From Helicobacter cetorum MIT 00-7128 (GTDB lineage: Bacteria > Campylobacterota > Campylobacteria > Campylobacterales > Helicobacteraceae): a stretch of DNA of 64,000 nucleotides. The stretch is taken from positions 1,054,001 through 1,118,000 of the forward strand of contig NC_017737.1 of assembly GCF_000259255.1 (NCBI RefSeq). The letters run 5' to 3'. The stretch's first letter is position 1. The number at the start of each line of letters is the position of its first letter. This document shows, piece by piece, positions 25,914 through 36,627 of this stretch. The position numbers were made by a program, and so were the translations under genes. The notes beneath the pieces are model-generated. The model worked only from the letters and a program-made list of their open reading frames with translations. It had not been told where the DNA came from and made no database searches.

Positions 25914-26895
25914 AGAGCGATTAATTTATGAAAAAATATTGAATAAAGAGGATAGAGGGTTAAAAACAGAATTACGCATTTTGAGTATTTTTGTGGTGGA
26001 ATTTTTAGTTAATTCTTTAGGATTTATTTTGGCTAAAATGCCCCACTCTTGGTTTTTGGCATGTGTTAAGGGCTTGGCTAAACTTATGCGAACTTTTGAT
26101 AAACGCCGTTATCATGACGCTAAGGCTAATTTGGATTTTGTCTTTAAAGACACTAAAAGTGAGGCAGAAAAAGAGGCCATCATTAAAAAGGGCTATGAAA
26201 ATTTTGCTTTTATTATTTTAGAAACTATTAGAGTGATTTTTATTCCTAAACATGTATATGATTCTCGTTTTACGCTTATTAATGAAGAAAATGTGTGGAA
26301 ATCTCTTCATAAAGAAGGTCAAGCAATCACTTTGTGCATGCATTTTGGGTATTGGGAAGCAGTAGGCACAACTTTAGCGCAATATTATGAGGGCTATGGG
26401 CGTGGGTGTTTAGGGCGCTTGACTAAGTTTGCACCTATAAATCATATGATTATGAGTAGGCGTGAGGCTTTTGGTGTGCAGTTTGTTAATAAGGTGGGGG
26501 CGATGAAAGAACTCATTAAAATGTATAATAAAGGCAATGGTTTAGTAGGGATTTTAGTGGATCAAAATATTTCGCATAAAGAGGGCGTTGTGATTAAATT
26601 CTTTAATGAAGACGCAACGCATACTACGATTGCCTCCATTCTATCACGCCGTTATAATATAGACATTCAGCCGGTATTCATTGATTTTAATGATGATTAC
26701 TCGCATTACACAGCAACCTATTATCCTAGCATTCGCTCATCAATTACTGATAATGCTGAGCGAGACATCTTAGAATGCACGCAAGCGCAAGCGAGCTTGT
26801 GTGAAGAGGTGATTAGAAAGCACCCTGAAAGTTATTTTTGGTTTCATAGGCGTTTTAAAAACACTCACCCAGAAATTTATAGAGCTAAGAAGTAA
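25903..26895 (+). CDS. waaM: Lipid A secondary acyltransferase (LpxL/LpxM family)
   Basis: This 330-residue inner-membrane enzyme adds a secondary acyl chain to Kdo-lipid A. It has the family catalytic motif H-x4-E in MHFGYWEAVG (about residue 147) and the later box GLVGILVDQN. A hydrophobic segment at about 28-46 anchors it in the membrane. H. pylori HP0280 (jhp0265) is the equivalent. It is the last gene of the HP0264-HP0280 block and converges on eptA. Confidence 0.9.
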   Translation: MTYKERLIYEKILNKEDRGLKTELRILSIFVVEFLVNSLGFILAKMPHSWFLACVKGLAKLMRTFDKRRYHDAKANLDFVFKDTKSEAEKEAIIKKGYENFAFIILETIRVIFIPKHVYDSRFTLINEENVWKSLHKEGQAITLCMHFGYWEAVGTTLAQYYEGYGRGCLGRLTKFAPINHMIMSRREAFGVQFVNKVGAMKELIKMYNKGNGLVGILVDQNISHKEGVVIKFFNEDATHTTIASILSRRYNIDIQPVFIDFNDDYSHYTATYYPSIRSSITDNAERDILECTQAQASLCEEVIRKHPESYFWFHRRFKNTHPEIYRAKK

Positions 26896-26920
26896 GATTT
26901 TACACGCTTTTAAAATTAAG

Positions 26921-26945
26921 TTAGGGTGCTTTAAAAAGCCCCTAA
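26921..26945. terminator. Hairpin between convergent acyltransferase and eptA genes
   Basis: TTAGGG(T)GCTTT pairs with AAAGCCCCTAA with one bulged T and a two-base loop. It lies 26 bases after the acyltransferase stop. AT-rich sequence flanks both sides but there is no long T tail, so termination efficiency is uncertain. About 185 further bases before eptA hold nothing recognisable. Confidence 0.45.
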
Positions 26946-27131
26946 TATTATGGATAAAATTTAGAGGGTTAAAAAGAATTTTTTGCATAATGTCTTATAG
27001 AAAAATACAAAAATATTATTTGTTTAAATGAGTTTTAACTTCTCTATGAGAGATAAACGCATTCTATTAGAATATGACAAAATCTTTAAAATATCCTCTA
27101 ATTTTAATAAGCACTAGATTTTCTAAAAAAC

Positions 27132-28796
<1,665 letters not shown>

Positions 28797-28945
28797 AACT
28801 CCAAAGATTAAAATTTAAATCAATTAATATATCACAAACCTTTAAATCTTAAACTAAGGTTTAATAGATTAAAATCTAGATTTCTTATTTTTATATTTAG
28901 AAAAACCATTTTAATTTCTATGATTTAAGAGTAGCTTTATATTTT

Positions 28946-28961
28946 TGGAACAGCTTTTGCT
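28946..28961 (+). promoter_or_regulatory. Sigma-54 promoter of flgE
   Basis: TGGAACAGCTTTTGCT carries GG (28947-28948) and GC (28959-28960) ten bases apart, matching the -24/-12 elements of RpoN promoters. It lies 42 bases before the flgE ATG. In Helicobacter the hook genes are RpoN- and FlgR-dependent, so the assignment agrees with the gene it precedes. Confidence 0.82.
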
Positions 28962-29002
28962 TAACTTCTTGGAATAAATGATTTTATGATTAAAGGATAG
29001 TC

Positions 29003-31159
29003 ATGCTTAGGTCTTTGTGGTCTGGAGTGAATGGAATGCAAGCGCACCAAATTGCTTTGGATATTGAAAGCAATAATATCGCTAATGTAAACACTACCGG
29101 TTTTAAATACTCTAGGGCTTCTTTTGTAGATATGCTCTCTCAAGTTAAGCTTATTGCTACCGCACCTTATAAAAATGGCTTAGCGGGACAAAATGATTTT
29201 TCCGTAGGGCTTGGTGTAGGCGTAGATGCGACCACAAAAATCTTTTCACAAGGTAATATCCAAAATACCGATGTTAAAACAGACTTAGCCATTGAGGGCG
29301 ATGGGTTTTTTATTATTAGTCCTGATAGGGGTGTTACTCGCAATTTCACTAGAGATGGCGAATTTCTTTTTGACGCACAAGGGAGTTTAGTTACAACTGG
29401 AGGACTTGTAGTGCAAGGATGGGTTAGAAATGGCACTGATACTGGCACTAAGGGAAGTGATACTGATGCTTTAAAGGTAGATAACACCGGACCTTTAGAA
29501 AACATTAGAATTGACCCAGGCATGGTTATGCCAGCTCGCTCAACCAATCGCATTTCTATGCGTGCGAACTTAAATGCGGGCAGACATGCTGATGAAACGG
29601 CAACTATATTTGCCCTAGATTCTTCTACTAAAACCCCTTCAGATGGCATTAGCCCTGTGTATGATTCTAGCACTAACTTAACTCAAGTAGCAGAAGATAT
29701 GGGTGCTTTATATAATGAAGATGGCGATGCTTTCTTATTGAATGAGAGTCAAGGGGTTTGGGTAAGTTATAAAAGCTCTACAATGACTAAAGATATTGTG
29801 CCTTCTGCAGATAATAACACCATTGAATTAAATGGCACTAAAATTTCTTTCACCAATGATTCAGCAATTAGTAGAACTTCAAGTCTAGTTGCCGCTCAAA
29901 ATGCTATCAATGCTGTAAAGAGTCAAACCGGTATTGAGGCGTATTTAGATGGCAATCAACTCCGCTTAGAGAATAAAAACGAATTAGATGGCGATGAAAA
30001 GCTTAAAAACATTGTCGTTACTAAAGCAGGAACAGGTGCGTTTGCTAATTTTGCAGAAGGCGATAAAGATATTACAGCATTTAGATATAGCTATACGCAT
30101 TCAGTGAGTCCTAATGCAAGTGGCGGTCAATTTAGAACTACTGATGAGTTGCGTGCCTTAATCCAACATGATGCTAATATTATTAAAGACCCCTCAATGG
30201 CTGATAACTATCAAGATTCAGCAGCCTCTGTTGGAGTTACTGTTAATCAGTTTGGTATGTTTGAAATCAATAATAGAGATAATGGCAACCCCACCAAAGA
30301 AAATCTTAATATTTTTGTTAGTGGCTATTCTTCTAAAACGGTAACCAACAATGTCTTGTTTAAAAATACTATGAAAGGGCTTAATACGGCTTCTTTAATT
30401 GAGGGTGGCGCTCCAGCAAGTAGCTCTAGAATGACGCATGCAACTCATGCTACAAGCATTGATATAGTAGATAGCTTAGGCTCTAAACACACTTTAAGGA
30501 TTGAGTTTTATAGAAGTGGGGGGGCAGAATGGAATTTCAGAGCGATTGTGCCTGAGCCTGCTGAATTAGTAGGGGGTTCTGCAACTCGCCCTAATGTGTT
30601 TGAGGGTGGGCGTTTGCGTTTTAATAATGATGGCTCTTTAGCTGGTATGAATCCGCCTCTTTTACAATTTGACCCTAAAAATGGTGCTGATTCACCCCAA
30701 CGCATTAACTTGGCTTTTGGTTCATCAGGAACTTTTGATGGCTTAACAAGTGTGGATAAGATTTCTGAAACTTATGCAATTGAGCAAAATGGCTATCAAG
30801 CGGGCGATTTAATGGATGTGCGCTTTGATTCTGATGGAGTGCTTTTAGGAGCATTTAGTAATGGTAGAACTTTAGCCTTAGCTCAAGTAGCACTAGCAAA
30901 TTTTGCTAATGATGCAGGCTTGCAAGCTTTGGGGGGCAATGTCTTTTCACAAACCGGAAACTCAGGTCAAGCTCTTATTGGTGCAGCAAATACGGGACGC
31001 AGAGGTTCAGTCTCTGGCTCTAAATTAGAATCTAGTAATGTGGATTTAAGTAGAAGTTTAACGAATTTGATTGTGGTTCAAAGAGGCTTTCAAGCTAACT
31101 CTAAAGCAGTAACCACATCAGATCAAATTCTTAATACTCTATTAAATCTTAAGCAGTAA
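29003..31159 (+). CDS. flgE: Flagellar hook protein FlgE
   Basis: FlgE polymerises into the hook joining the flagellar rod to the filament and is exported through the flagellar type III apparatus. The 718-residue protein is the length of H. pylori HP0870. It has the N-terminal rod/hook signature (NGMQAHQIALDIESNNIANV, then NTTGFKYSRASF), large variable D-domains, and the C-terminal helical SSNVDLSRSLTNLIVVQRGF segment with KAVTTSDQILNTLLNLKQ. It follows a sigma-54 promoter and an AAAGGA Shine-Dalgarno. It is the first gene of the HP0870-HP0857 block in this orientation. Confidence 0.96.
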   Translation: MLRSLWSGVNGMQAHQIALDIESNNIANVNTTGFKYSRASFVDMLSQVKLIATAPYKNGLAGQNDFSVGLGVGVDATTKIFSQGNIQNTDVKTDLAIEGDGFFIISPDRGVTRNFTRDGEFLFDAQGSLVTTGGLVVQGWVRNGTDTGTKGSDTDALKVDNTGPLENIRIDPGMVMPARSTNRISMRANLNAGRHADETATIFALDSSTKTPSDGISPVYDSSTNLTQVAEDMGALYNEDGDAFLLNESQGVWVSYKSSTMTKDIVPSADNNTIELNGTKISFTNDSAISRTSSLVAAQNAINAVKSQTGIEAYLDGNQLRLENKNELDGDEKLKNIVVTKAGTGAFANFAEGDKDITAFRYSYTHSVSPNASGGQFRTTDELRALIQHDANIIKDPSMADNYQDSAASVGVTVNQFGMFEINNRDNGNPTKENLNIFVSGYSSKTVTNNVLFKNTMKGLNTASLIEGGAPASSSRMTHATHATSIDIVDSLGSKHTLRIEFYRSGGAEWNFRAIVPEPAELVGGSATRPNVFEGGRLRFNNDGSLAGMNPPLLQFDPKNGADSPQRINLAFGSSGTFDGLTSVDKISETYAIEQNGYQAGDLMDVRFDSDGVLLGAFSNGRTLALAQVALANFANDAGLQALGGNVFSQTGNSGQALIGAANTGRRGSVSGSKLESSNVDLSRSLTNLIVVQRGFQANSKAVTTSDQILNTLLNLKQ

Positions 31160-31170
31160 ACTAAAAATTA

Positions 31171-31192
31171 CCCTATTCACAATATAATAGGG
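31171..31192 (+). terminator. Hairpin after flgE
   Basis: CCCTATT (31171-31177) pairs with AATAGGG (31186-31192), with a mixed T-rich stretch after it. The 3' arm overlaps the -10 box of hypA. Confidence 0.5.
31183..31188 (+). promoter_or_regulatory. Promoter -10 box of hypA
   Basis: TATAAT, 34 bases before the hypA ATG. It lies in the loop and 3' arm of the flgE terminator hairpin, so termination of flgE and initiation of hypA share the same bases. Confidence 0.55.
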
Positions 31193-31221
31193 GTTTGAAT
31201 TTTTAGATATTAAGGTTTAGT

Positions 31222-31575
31222 ATGCATGAATACTCGGTAGTTTCTTCACTCATTACGCTGTGTGAGGAGCATGCCAAAAAGAATCAAGCCCACAAAATTG
31301 AAAGAGTGGTTGTGGGAATTGGTGAGCGTAGTGGAATGGATAAGAGTTTATTTGTGAGTGCGTTTGAAACTTTTAGAGAAGAATCTCAAGTCTGTAAAGA
31401 TGCTATTTTAGATGTGATAGACGAAAAGATTGAGCTAGAATGCAAAAGTTGTTCGCATGTTTTTAAACCTAACACTTTAGATTATGGGGTGTGCGAAAAG
31501 TGTCAAGGCAAGAATGTGCGCATCACTCAAGGCAATGAAATGCGCTTGTTGTCTTTAGAAATGCTGGGCGAATGA
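31222..31575 (+). CDS. hypA: Hydrogenase/urease nickel incorporation protein HypA
   Basis: HypA delivers nickel to NiFe-hydrogenase and, in Helicobacter, also supports urease maturation through UreE. The 117-residue protein begins MHEYSVV, the N-terminal nickel-binding site (backbone of Met1 with His2, and Glu3). It has the zinc site formed by CKSC and CEKC. H. pylori HP0869 is the same length. A coiled-coil gene follows after 13 bases. Confidence 0.94.
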   Translation: MHEYSVVSSLITLCEEHAKKNQAHKIERVVVGIGERSGMDKSLFVSAFETFREESQVCKDAILDVIDEKIELECKSCSHVFKPNTLDYGVCEKCQGKNVRITQGNEMRLLSLEMLGE

Positions 31576-31588
31576 TTGTATAATTGTA

Positions 31589-32083
31589 ATGCATCAATCT
31601 AAATTGCAAGAAGAACTTGAATTAGAACTAAACGCTTACAAAAAAGAGATTGCAGATTCTAGGGAAACTCTAAAAAAAATTCGTCTTGAATTAGCACATA
31701 CTCAAAAAGTTCTTCAAAAAAAGATGTCAGCTTTAGAGAATGTCAAACAAGAGCTTTATAAGGAAAAATGCCAACAAGAAACTTTGCGTTTAGATAAAAA
31801 GCTACCTTTGGAAATCAAAGATGATGAAATTGTCTTGCCTTGCGCACTTGAAGAAGTAGAGGTGTATAGCAAGGATAATACAATTACAACAGCTAAGCCC
31901 ATAAAGCGATTATTTGGTGAAGAGCTTTATTTGCAATATCGTAGTTTGTTGCGTGAGAATAAGACATTAAAAAACCAACTATCCAAAAAGGATTTTGAAA
32001 TCTCAGTGCTTAAAATTGAATTGCGAGATATGTTTCAAGAAGTCCAGCTTTATCAAGACCAAAATCTTTTAAAGGACGAATAA
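31589..32083 (+). CDS. Coiled-coil protein of unknown function (HP0868-like)
   Basis: This 164-residue hydrophilic protein has no signal peptide or membrane segment. It has a long N-terminal coiled coil (1-65, rich in Lys, Glu and Leu) and a second helical stretch at about 125-160. It overlaps the lpxB start by one base (TAATG). It is conserved in position with H. pylori HP0868 between hypA and lpxB. I know no function for it. Confidence 0.75.
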   Translation: MHQSKLQEELELELNAYKKEIADSRETLKKIRLELAHTQKVLQKKMSALENVKQELYKEKCQQETLRLDKKLPLEIKDDEIVLPCALEEVEVYSKDNTITTAKPIKRLFGEELYLQYRSLLRENKTLKNQLSKKDFEISVLKIELRDMFQEVQLYQDQNLLKDE

Positions 32084-33159
32084 TGCCAACTATTTTAGTG
32101 AGCGCCTTAGAAGTTAGCTCTAATGTGCATTTAGAAGAATTGCGCAAACTCTTGCCTAGCGATTATCATTTTATTGGAATATTTGAAGGCAAAGGCGCTC
32201 TCTATAGCCCCAAAGATTTTTCTATTATGGGTTTTAGAGATGTTATAGGGCGTTTAGGGTTTTTATTAAGAGCTAATAGAGAAATGGCTCAACTTGCTAA
32301 AAGTGCGGATATGGTGCTTTTAATGGATGCATCTTCATTTAATATTCCTTTGGCTAAGAAAATTAAAAAGAAAGACCCTAGTAAAAAAATCATGTATTAT
32401 ATCTTACCGCAAGTTTGGGCGTGGAAAAAATGGCGTGCTAAAATTATTGAAAAAACTTGTGATTTCTTGGGTGCGATTTTACCTTTTGAGACAAGTTATT
32501 ATCAAAAGAAAGCTAGATATGTGGGACATCCTCTGTTAGATGAGATTAAATACCATAAAAAAGATATAAAAGGTAATGGCTTAGTGTTTATGCCGGGGAG
32601 CAGAAGAAGTGAAATTGCTAAAATATTTCCCTTATTTGTAGAAGTGGCTAAAATTTTAGAGCAAAATGAGGGGATAAAAAAGCGCACTCTTGTAGTGCCA
32701 ACCTTTTTTAAAGGGCTAGATTTAAAAGCGCTCTATGGTAAGGGTATTGAGCTATTTGAAATATCTTATGAGGCACATAAAAGTTTGTATGAGGCTGAAT
32801 TTGCTTTCATTTGTAGTGGGACAGCAACTTTAGAGGCTGCACTTATTGGAACGCCTTTTGTATTAGCCTATAGAGCTAAAAAAATAGATTTTTTAATTGC
32901 TAGAATGTTTGTGAATTTACACTACATAGGATTAGCTAATATTTTTTATAATGCCTTAAATGGTGAAAAAGCCGGACTAGGGGAAAGCAAATTACACCCT
33001 GAATTAATCCAACATTTTTTAAGCACAGAGAGTTTGTTAAAGGCTTATAAAGATATGGATAGAGAGAAATATTTTAAAGAAAGCATAAGGCTTAGGGAAT
33101 ATTTAGGCAAGGGGAGTGCTAAGAGTATTGCTAAAGAAATTGCTTTCATGCTAAATTAA
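32083..33159 (+). CDS. lpxB: Lipid-A-disaccharide synthase
   Basis: LpxB joins lipid X and UDP-2,3-diacylglucosamine to form the tetra-acyl disaccharide of lipid A at the inner face of the inner membrane. The 358-residue glycosyltransferase-family-19 protein shows SALEVSSNVHLEELRKLLP, LLMDASSFNIPLAKKIKK, YYILPQVWAWKKWRAKII and the C-terminal FICSGTATLEAALIGTPFVL with YRAKK. It is coupled to the preceding coiled-coil gene. Confidence 0.94.
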   Translation: MPTILVSALEVSSNVHLEELRKLLPSDYHFIGIFEGKGALYSPKDFSIMGFRDVIGRLGFLLRANREMAQLAKSADMVLLMDASSFNIPLAKKIKKKDPSKKIMYYILPQVWAWKKWRAKIIEKTCDFLGAILPFETSYYQKKARYVGHPLLDEIKYHKKDIKGNGLVFMPGSRRSEIAKIFPLFVEVAKILEQNEGIKKRTLVVPTFFKGLDLKALYGKGIELFEISYEAHKSLYEAEFAFICSGTATLEAALIGTPFVLAYRAKKIDFLIARMFVNLHYIGLANIFYNALNGEKAGLGESKLHPELIQHFLSTESLLKAYKDMDREKYFKESIRLREYLGKGSAKSIAKEIAFMLN

Positions 33160-33171
33160 CCTAATTTTGAT

Positions 33172-33177
33172 TATAAT
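33172..33177 (+). promoter_or_regulatory. Promoter -10 box of greA-dut
   Basis: TATAAT, preceded by TGAT, lies 27 bases before the greA ATG, with an AGGAG Shine-Dalgarno between them. Confidence 0.6.
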
Positions 33178-33203
33178 CCTTGTTTCATAGCTTAGGAGAT
33201 TAA

Positions 33204-33698
33204 ATGAATAAAGAACCTATGAGTATGCACGGATACAATAAGATTTGTGCAGAATTAAAGCAACTTAAAGAAGTAGAACGCCCTAATATTGTAAAAGAGA
33301 TAGATATTGCTAGAGGGCATGGAGACTTGAAAGAAAATGCTGAATACCATGCAGCTAGGGAAAAGCAACGCTTTATTGAGGCAAGAATCCAAGATTTAAG
33401 CCAGATTTTAGCCGATGCGCAAGTGATTGACCCAAGCACCTTAGCGCACAATAAAGTGAGCTTTGGAAGCACGGTTAAAATTCTTAATTTAGATAACGAT
33501 AAAGAGTTTTCTTATACAATCGTAGGGAGTGTGGAGAGCAATCCAACTAAAGGTTTAATTTCGTTTGGCTCACCTATTGCTAAAAGTTTGATAGGCAAAA
33601 GCAAGGGCGATGAAGTGAGCATCAAACTACCAAGTGGTGAAAGTGATTTTGAAATTTTAGATATTTGTTATAAAGAGATTTGTTTTGATGAAGATTAA
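33204..33698 (+). CDS. greA: Transcription elongation factor GreA
   Basis: GreA binds in the RNA polymerase secondary channel and stimulates cleavage of backtracked transcripts. The 164-residue protein has the N-terminal coiled-coil finger (about 1-75, with the conserved acidic tip near [20 protein letters not shown]) and a C-terminal FKBP-like domain ending [13 protein letters not shown]. It heads an operon with dut. Length and motifs are normal (H. pylori HP0866). Confidence 0.95.
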   Translation: MNKEPMSMHGYNKICAELKQLKEVERPNIVKEIDIARGHGDLKENAEYHAAREKQRFIEARIQDLSQILADAQVIDPSTLAHNKVSFGSTVKILNLDNDKEFSYTIVGSVESNPTKGLISFGSPIAKSLIGKSKGDEVSIKLPSGESDFEILDICYKEICFDED

Positions 33699-34125
33699 AA
33701 TACAAAAAATTCATTCTAATGCTATTATCCCTGAGTATCAGACAGAGGGTTCTTCAGGATTTGATTTGCATGCTGTAGAAGATATAATAATTAAATCTCA
33801 TAGTGTGGGATTAGTTGCTACGGGGATATGCCTATCTTTGGAAGTTGGTTATGAATTGCAAGTGCGCTCTCGTAGTGGATTAGCTTTTAAAAATCAAGTA
33901 ATGGTGCTTAATTCTCCCGGAACCGTAGATAATGATTATAGGGGTGAAATTAAAGTGATTTTAATGAATTTTGGCAATGAAGATTTTGTTATTAAAGCGG
34001 GCGATAGAATCGCTCAAGGCGTAGTTCAAAAAACTTATAGAGCTGAATTTATAGAATGTGAAAAATTAGATGAAACCAAGCGAGGTAGTGGGGGGTTTGG
34101 TAGCACAGGAGTGGGTAGAATATGA
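33688..34125 (+). CDS. dut: dUTP diphosphatase
   Basis: Dut hydrolyses dUTP to dUMP, keeping uracil out of DNA and feeding thymidylate synthesis. I start it at ATG 33688 (145 residues, the H. pylori length) rather than the in-frame TTG one codon earlier. The five trimeric dUTPase motifs are present: [43 protein letters not shown] and the C-terminal P-loop-like [10 protein letters not shown]. It overlaps greA by 11 bases and the next gene by 4. Confidence 0.95.
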   Translation: MKIKIQKIHSNAIIPEYQTEGSSGFDLHAVEDIIIKSHSVGLVATGICLSLEVGYELQVRSRSGLAFKNQVMVLNSPGTVDNDYRGEIKVILMNFGNEDFVIKAGDRIAQGVVQKTYRAEFIECEKLDETKRGSGGFGSTGVGRI

Positions 34126-34778
34126 GTATCAAAAATGATTTAGAGCAAGTAAAAGAAGAATTTAGAAGTGATGAAAAGCTTTTAGAAGGGGCATTTAGAA
34201 TTGAGAAGTTTTATAAACGCTATAAATGGTTTTTGCTCTTTATGGTTGTGGCAATCATTGCATATTTTGGGGATCAAAAATTACAATCTTATCAGCAAGA
34301 GCAAAAAAGCGAGCGCATCACACAAGTTTATAACGAAGTGTTGCAAAGCCCTAATAACACCGCCTTGCAAGAAAAATTGCAAGAAGTCGCCCCTGAACTT
34401 TATGATTTGTATCAATTTTCTAAGGCAAGCGAGCAAAATAATATTCAAATATTAAAAAAATTGTTGCACTCATCTAATGAAGTAGTGAAAACTCTTGCAA
34501 CCTATACTTACGCATCGCTTTCTGAAGATAAAAATTTGCTTAAAAATAGCTCTGTGCTTAAGGAGTTAAGCACTTTGCAAGAAGTGGGATTGCTCTACAA
34601 GGATAATTCTAAGGATTCTATTGTGCAAGCTCATAAAATATTGGGGGCTATGCCTTTAAACTCTTCATTGTATGCCATGATTACCATTTTAAAGCATTAT
34701 GGAATATTAGAAGAGAGGGTTAAAACACTTTTAAATCAAGAAAGTTCAAAGAGTTCTACCATTCAAGGAAAACACTAA
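34122..34778 (+). CDS. Membrane-anchored helical/TPR-like protein (HP0864-like)
   Basis: This 218-residue protein has a cytoplasmic N-terminus of about 30 residues, one membrane helix (about 34-51, [17 protein letters not shown]) and a helical C-terminal part. The layout resembles the YfgM/TPR_21 family, whose members sit at the SecYEG translocon and interact with envelope chaperones. That relation is inferred from layout only. The ATG overlaps the dut stop. The lipoprotein gene follows 4 bases after its stop. Confidence 0.65.
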   Translation: MSIKNDLEQVKEEFRSDEKLLEGAFRIEKFYKRYKWFLLFMVVAIIAYFGDQKLQSYQQEQKSERITQVYNEVLQSPNNTALQEKLQEVAPELYDLYQFSKASEQNNIQILKKLLHSSNEVVKTLATYTYASLSEDKNLLKNSSVLKELSTLQEVGLLYKDNSKDSIVQAHKILGAMPLNSSLYAMITILKHYGILEERVKTLLNQESSKSSTIQGKH

Positions 34779-34782
34779 TTTT

Positions 34783-35997
34783 ATGAATAGACAATTGTTA
34801 ATCTTATTGGCGCTCATTCTTTTTACGGGTTGTAATACAAGGAAATACTTTAGACCGCCTAGCTACATGATTAAAGGTGAAGTGGGAATTTCTAGCCCTT
34901 TACAAGAGAGTATAAGGTCATCAAATCGTTATGGGGCGGTATTAAAAAATGGAGCTGTAATTGATGCTGATGGCATGACGCAGTTAAGAATTGGCAAAAA
35001 CTTTAACTATGAAAGTAGCTTTTTAAATGAGAGTCAAGGTTTTTTTATCCTTGCTCAAGATTGTTTAAATAAAAAAGAGAGTAAGTCTAAAGCTAAAAAG
35101 ACTAAAGAAACAGATATTAAACTCAAAGGCACTAAAGAAGAACTTAAAGATAGTGCATGCCATCAAATAGAACTTATTAGTAACAACCCTAATGCTAGTC
35201 AAAAATCTATTATGATACCTTTGGAAACTTTTGCTTTAAGTGCGAGCATTAAAGGAAATACCCTAGCAGTTGTTTTGGCAGATAATTCGGCAAATCTATA
35301 TGATATTACTTCAAAAAAACTACTTTTTAGCGAGAAAGGCACATCAAGTGTAGCGGTTAATACCCTAATGGCTATGCCTGTTTTTATGGATACGGTAGTA
35401 GTTTTCCCTATGCTAGATGGGCGTTTATTGGTAGTAGATTATGTGCATGGAGACCCTACGCCTATTAGAAATATTGTTATTCATAGTGAAAAGTTTTTTA
35501 ATAATGTAACTTATCTTATTGTAGATGGGGATAATATGATAGCCTCAACAGGTAAGCGAATCCTTTCTGTAGTCAGCGGAAGGGAATTTACTTATGAGGG
35601 GGATATTTTAGATTTGCTTTATAATAAGGGTCGTTTATATGTGCTAACTTTAGATGGGCAAATTTTGCAAATGGATAGAACCCTAAGAGAGTTAAATAGT
35701 GTTAAATTGCCTTTTGCGTCATTAAGCACGATTGTTTTAAAAAATAATAAATTATATTCTTTAGAAAAGCGTGGTTATGTAGTTGAAATAGATTTAGACC
35801 ACTATGATGTGTATAAGATTTATAAGATAGTGCCTACAAAGCGCTTGAATAAAGGGGTTTTTTATGATAAAAGTCGTGTATATTATGACCGCAACTATTT
35901 AGATTACAATGATTTTAAGCCTAAAATTTATCCAACTAGACCTATGCCTATACCCAAACCAACAAAGCATAAAGTAAAGCATGCTCACAAAGAATGA
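34783..35997 (+). CDS. Beta-propeller-like lipoprotein (HP0863-like, possible BamB-type)
   Basis: This 404-residue protein has a lipoprotein signal peptide ending in the lipobox LFTGC (Cys at about 16). A lysine-rich insert lies near residues 100-125. The rest (about 140-370) alternates short strands, with repeating units such as LAVVLADNSANLYDITSKKL, VFPMLDGRLLVVDYVHG and LYVLTLDGQILQMDRTLREL that suggest a PQQ-type beta-propeller as in BamB. A role in outer membrane assembly is possible but inferred. The C-terminus is Pro/Lys/His-rich. Confidence 0.7.
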   Translation: MNRQLLILLALILFTGCNTRKYFRPPSYMIKGEVGISSPLQESIRSSNRYGAVLKNGAVIDADGMTQLRIGKNFNYESSFLNESQGFFILAQDCLNKKESKSKAKKTKETDIKLKGTKEELKDSACHQIELISNNPNASQKSIMIPLETFALSASIKGNTLAVVLADNSANLYDITSKKLLFSEKGTSSVAVNTLMAMPVFMDTVVVFPMLDGRLLVVDYVHGDPTPIRNIVIHSEKFFNNVTYLIVDGDNMIASTGKRILSVVSGREFTYEGDILDLLYNKGRLYVLTLDGQILQMDRTLRELNSVKLPFASLSTIVLKNNKLYSLEKRGYVVEIDLDHYDVYKIYKIVPTKRLNKGVFYDKSRVYYDRNYLDYNDFKPKIYPTRPMPIPKPTKHKVKHAHKE

Positions 35998-36000
35998 TTG

Positions 36001-36627
36001 ATGATACTATGTGATATAGGCAATACTTATGTGCATTTTGCACAAGGCTATCATTTATTTTCAAGTTCTAAAGAGAACTTAAAACATCTAAAACTTCAAG
36101 ATGAAATTTTTTACATTAGTGTGAATGCTGAGGGAGAAAAAGCCCTTTTAAAAACTTATCCTAAGGCAAAAAATCTCGCTCAATATTTTTCTTTAGAAAC
36201 GGATTACATAGGACTTGGAATAGACAGACAGATGGCGTGTTTGGCTGTGAGTAATGGGGTTGTAGTGGATGCTGGAAGTGCGATTACCATTGATATGATG
36301 AAAGATAGCAAGCACTTAGGGGGGTGTATTTTACCCGGTTTAGCGCAATATATTCATGCCTACAAAGCAAGTGCGAGTGTTTTAGAACAACCTTTTAAAG
36401 CTTTGGCTACACTAGAGACTTTACCTAACAACACAAAAGATGCTGTGAGTTATGGCATTATTTCTAGCATAATAGCTTGTATTCAAAATTTAGCGCAAAA
36501 TCAAAAAATCTATCTTTGTGGGGGCGATGCAAAGTTTTTGAGTGCTTTTTTACCTCATTCAATTTGCAATGAACGCTTAGTTTTTGATGGCATGCAAATC
36601 GCTCTTAAGAAAATAGGGCTTTTATGA
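36001..36627 (+). CDS. coaX: Type III pantothenate kinase
   Basis: CoaX performs the first step of coenzyme A synthesis and, unlike CoaA, is not feedback-inhibited by CoA. I start it at ATG 36001 (208 residues); an in-frame TTG precedes it. The motifs are LCDIGNTYVHFAQG (phosphate loop), LGIDRQMACLA and VVDAGSAITIDMM, ending with YLCGGDAKFLSAFLPH. H. pylori HP0862 is a well-studied member. It overlaps the next gene by four bases. Confidence 0.92.
   Translation: MILCDIGNTYVHFAQGYHLFSSSKENLKHLKLQDEIFYISVNAEGEKALLKTYPKAKNLAQYFSLETDYIGLGIDRQMACLAVSNGVVVDAGSAITIDMMKDSKHLGGCILPGLAQYIHAYKASASVLEQPFKALATLETLPNNTKDAVSYGIISSIIACIQNLAQNQKIYLCGGDAKFLSAFLPHSICNERLVFDGMQIALKKIGLL

Noticed and set aside
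29167-29673. Reverse open frame of 168 codons inside flgE
   Set aside because: Antisense shadow of a conserved hook protein; no start signal and no recognisable motif.
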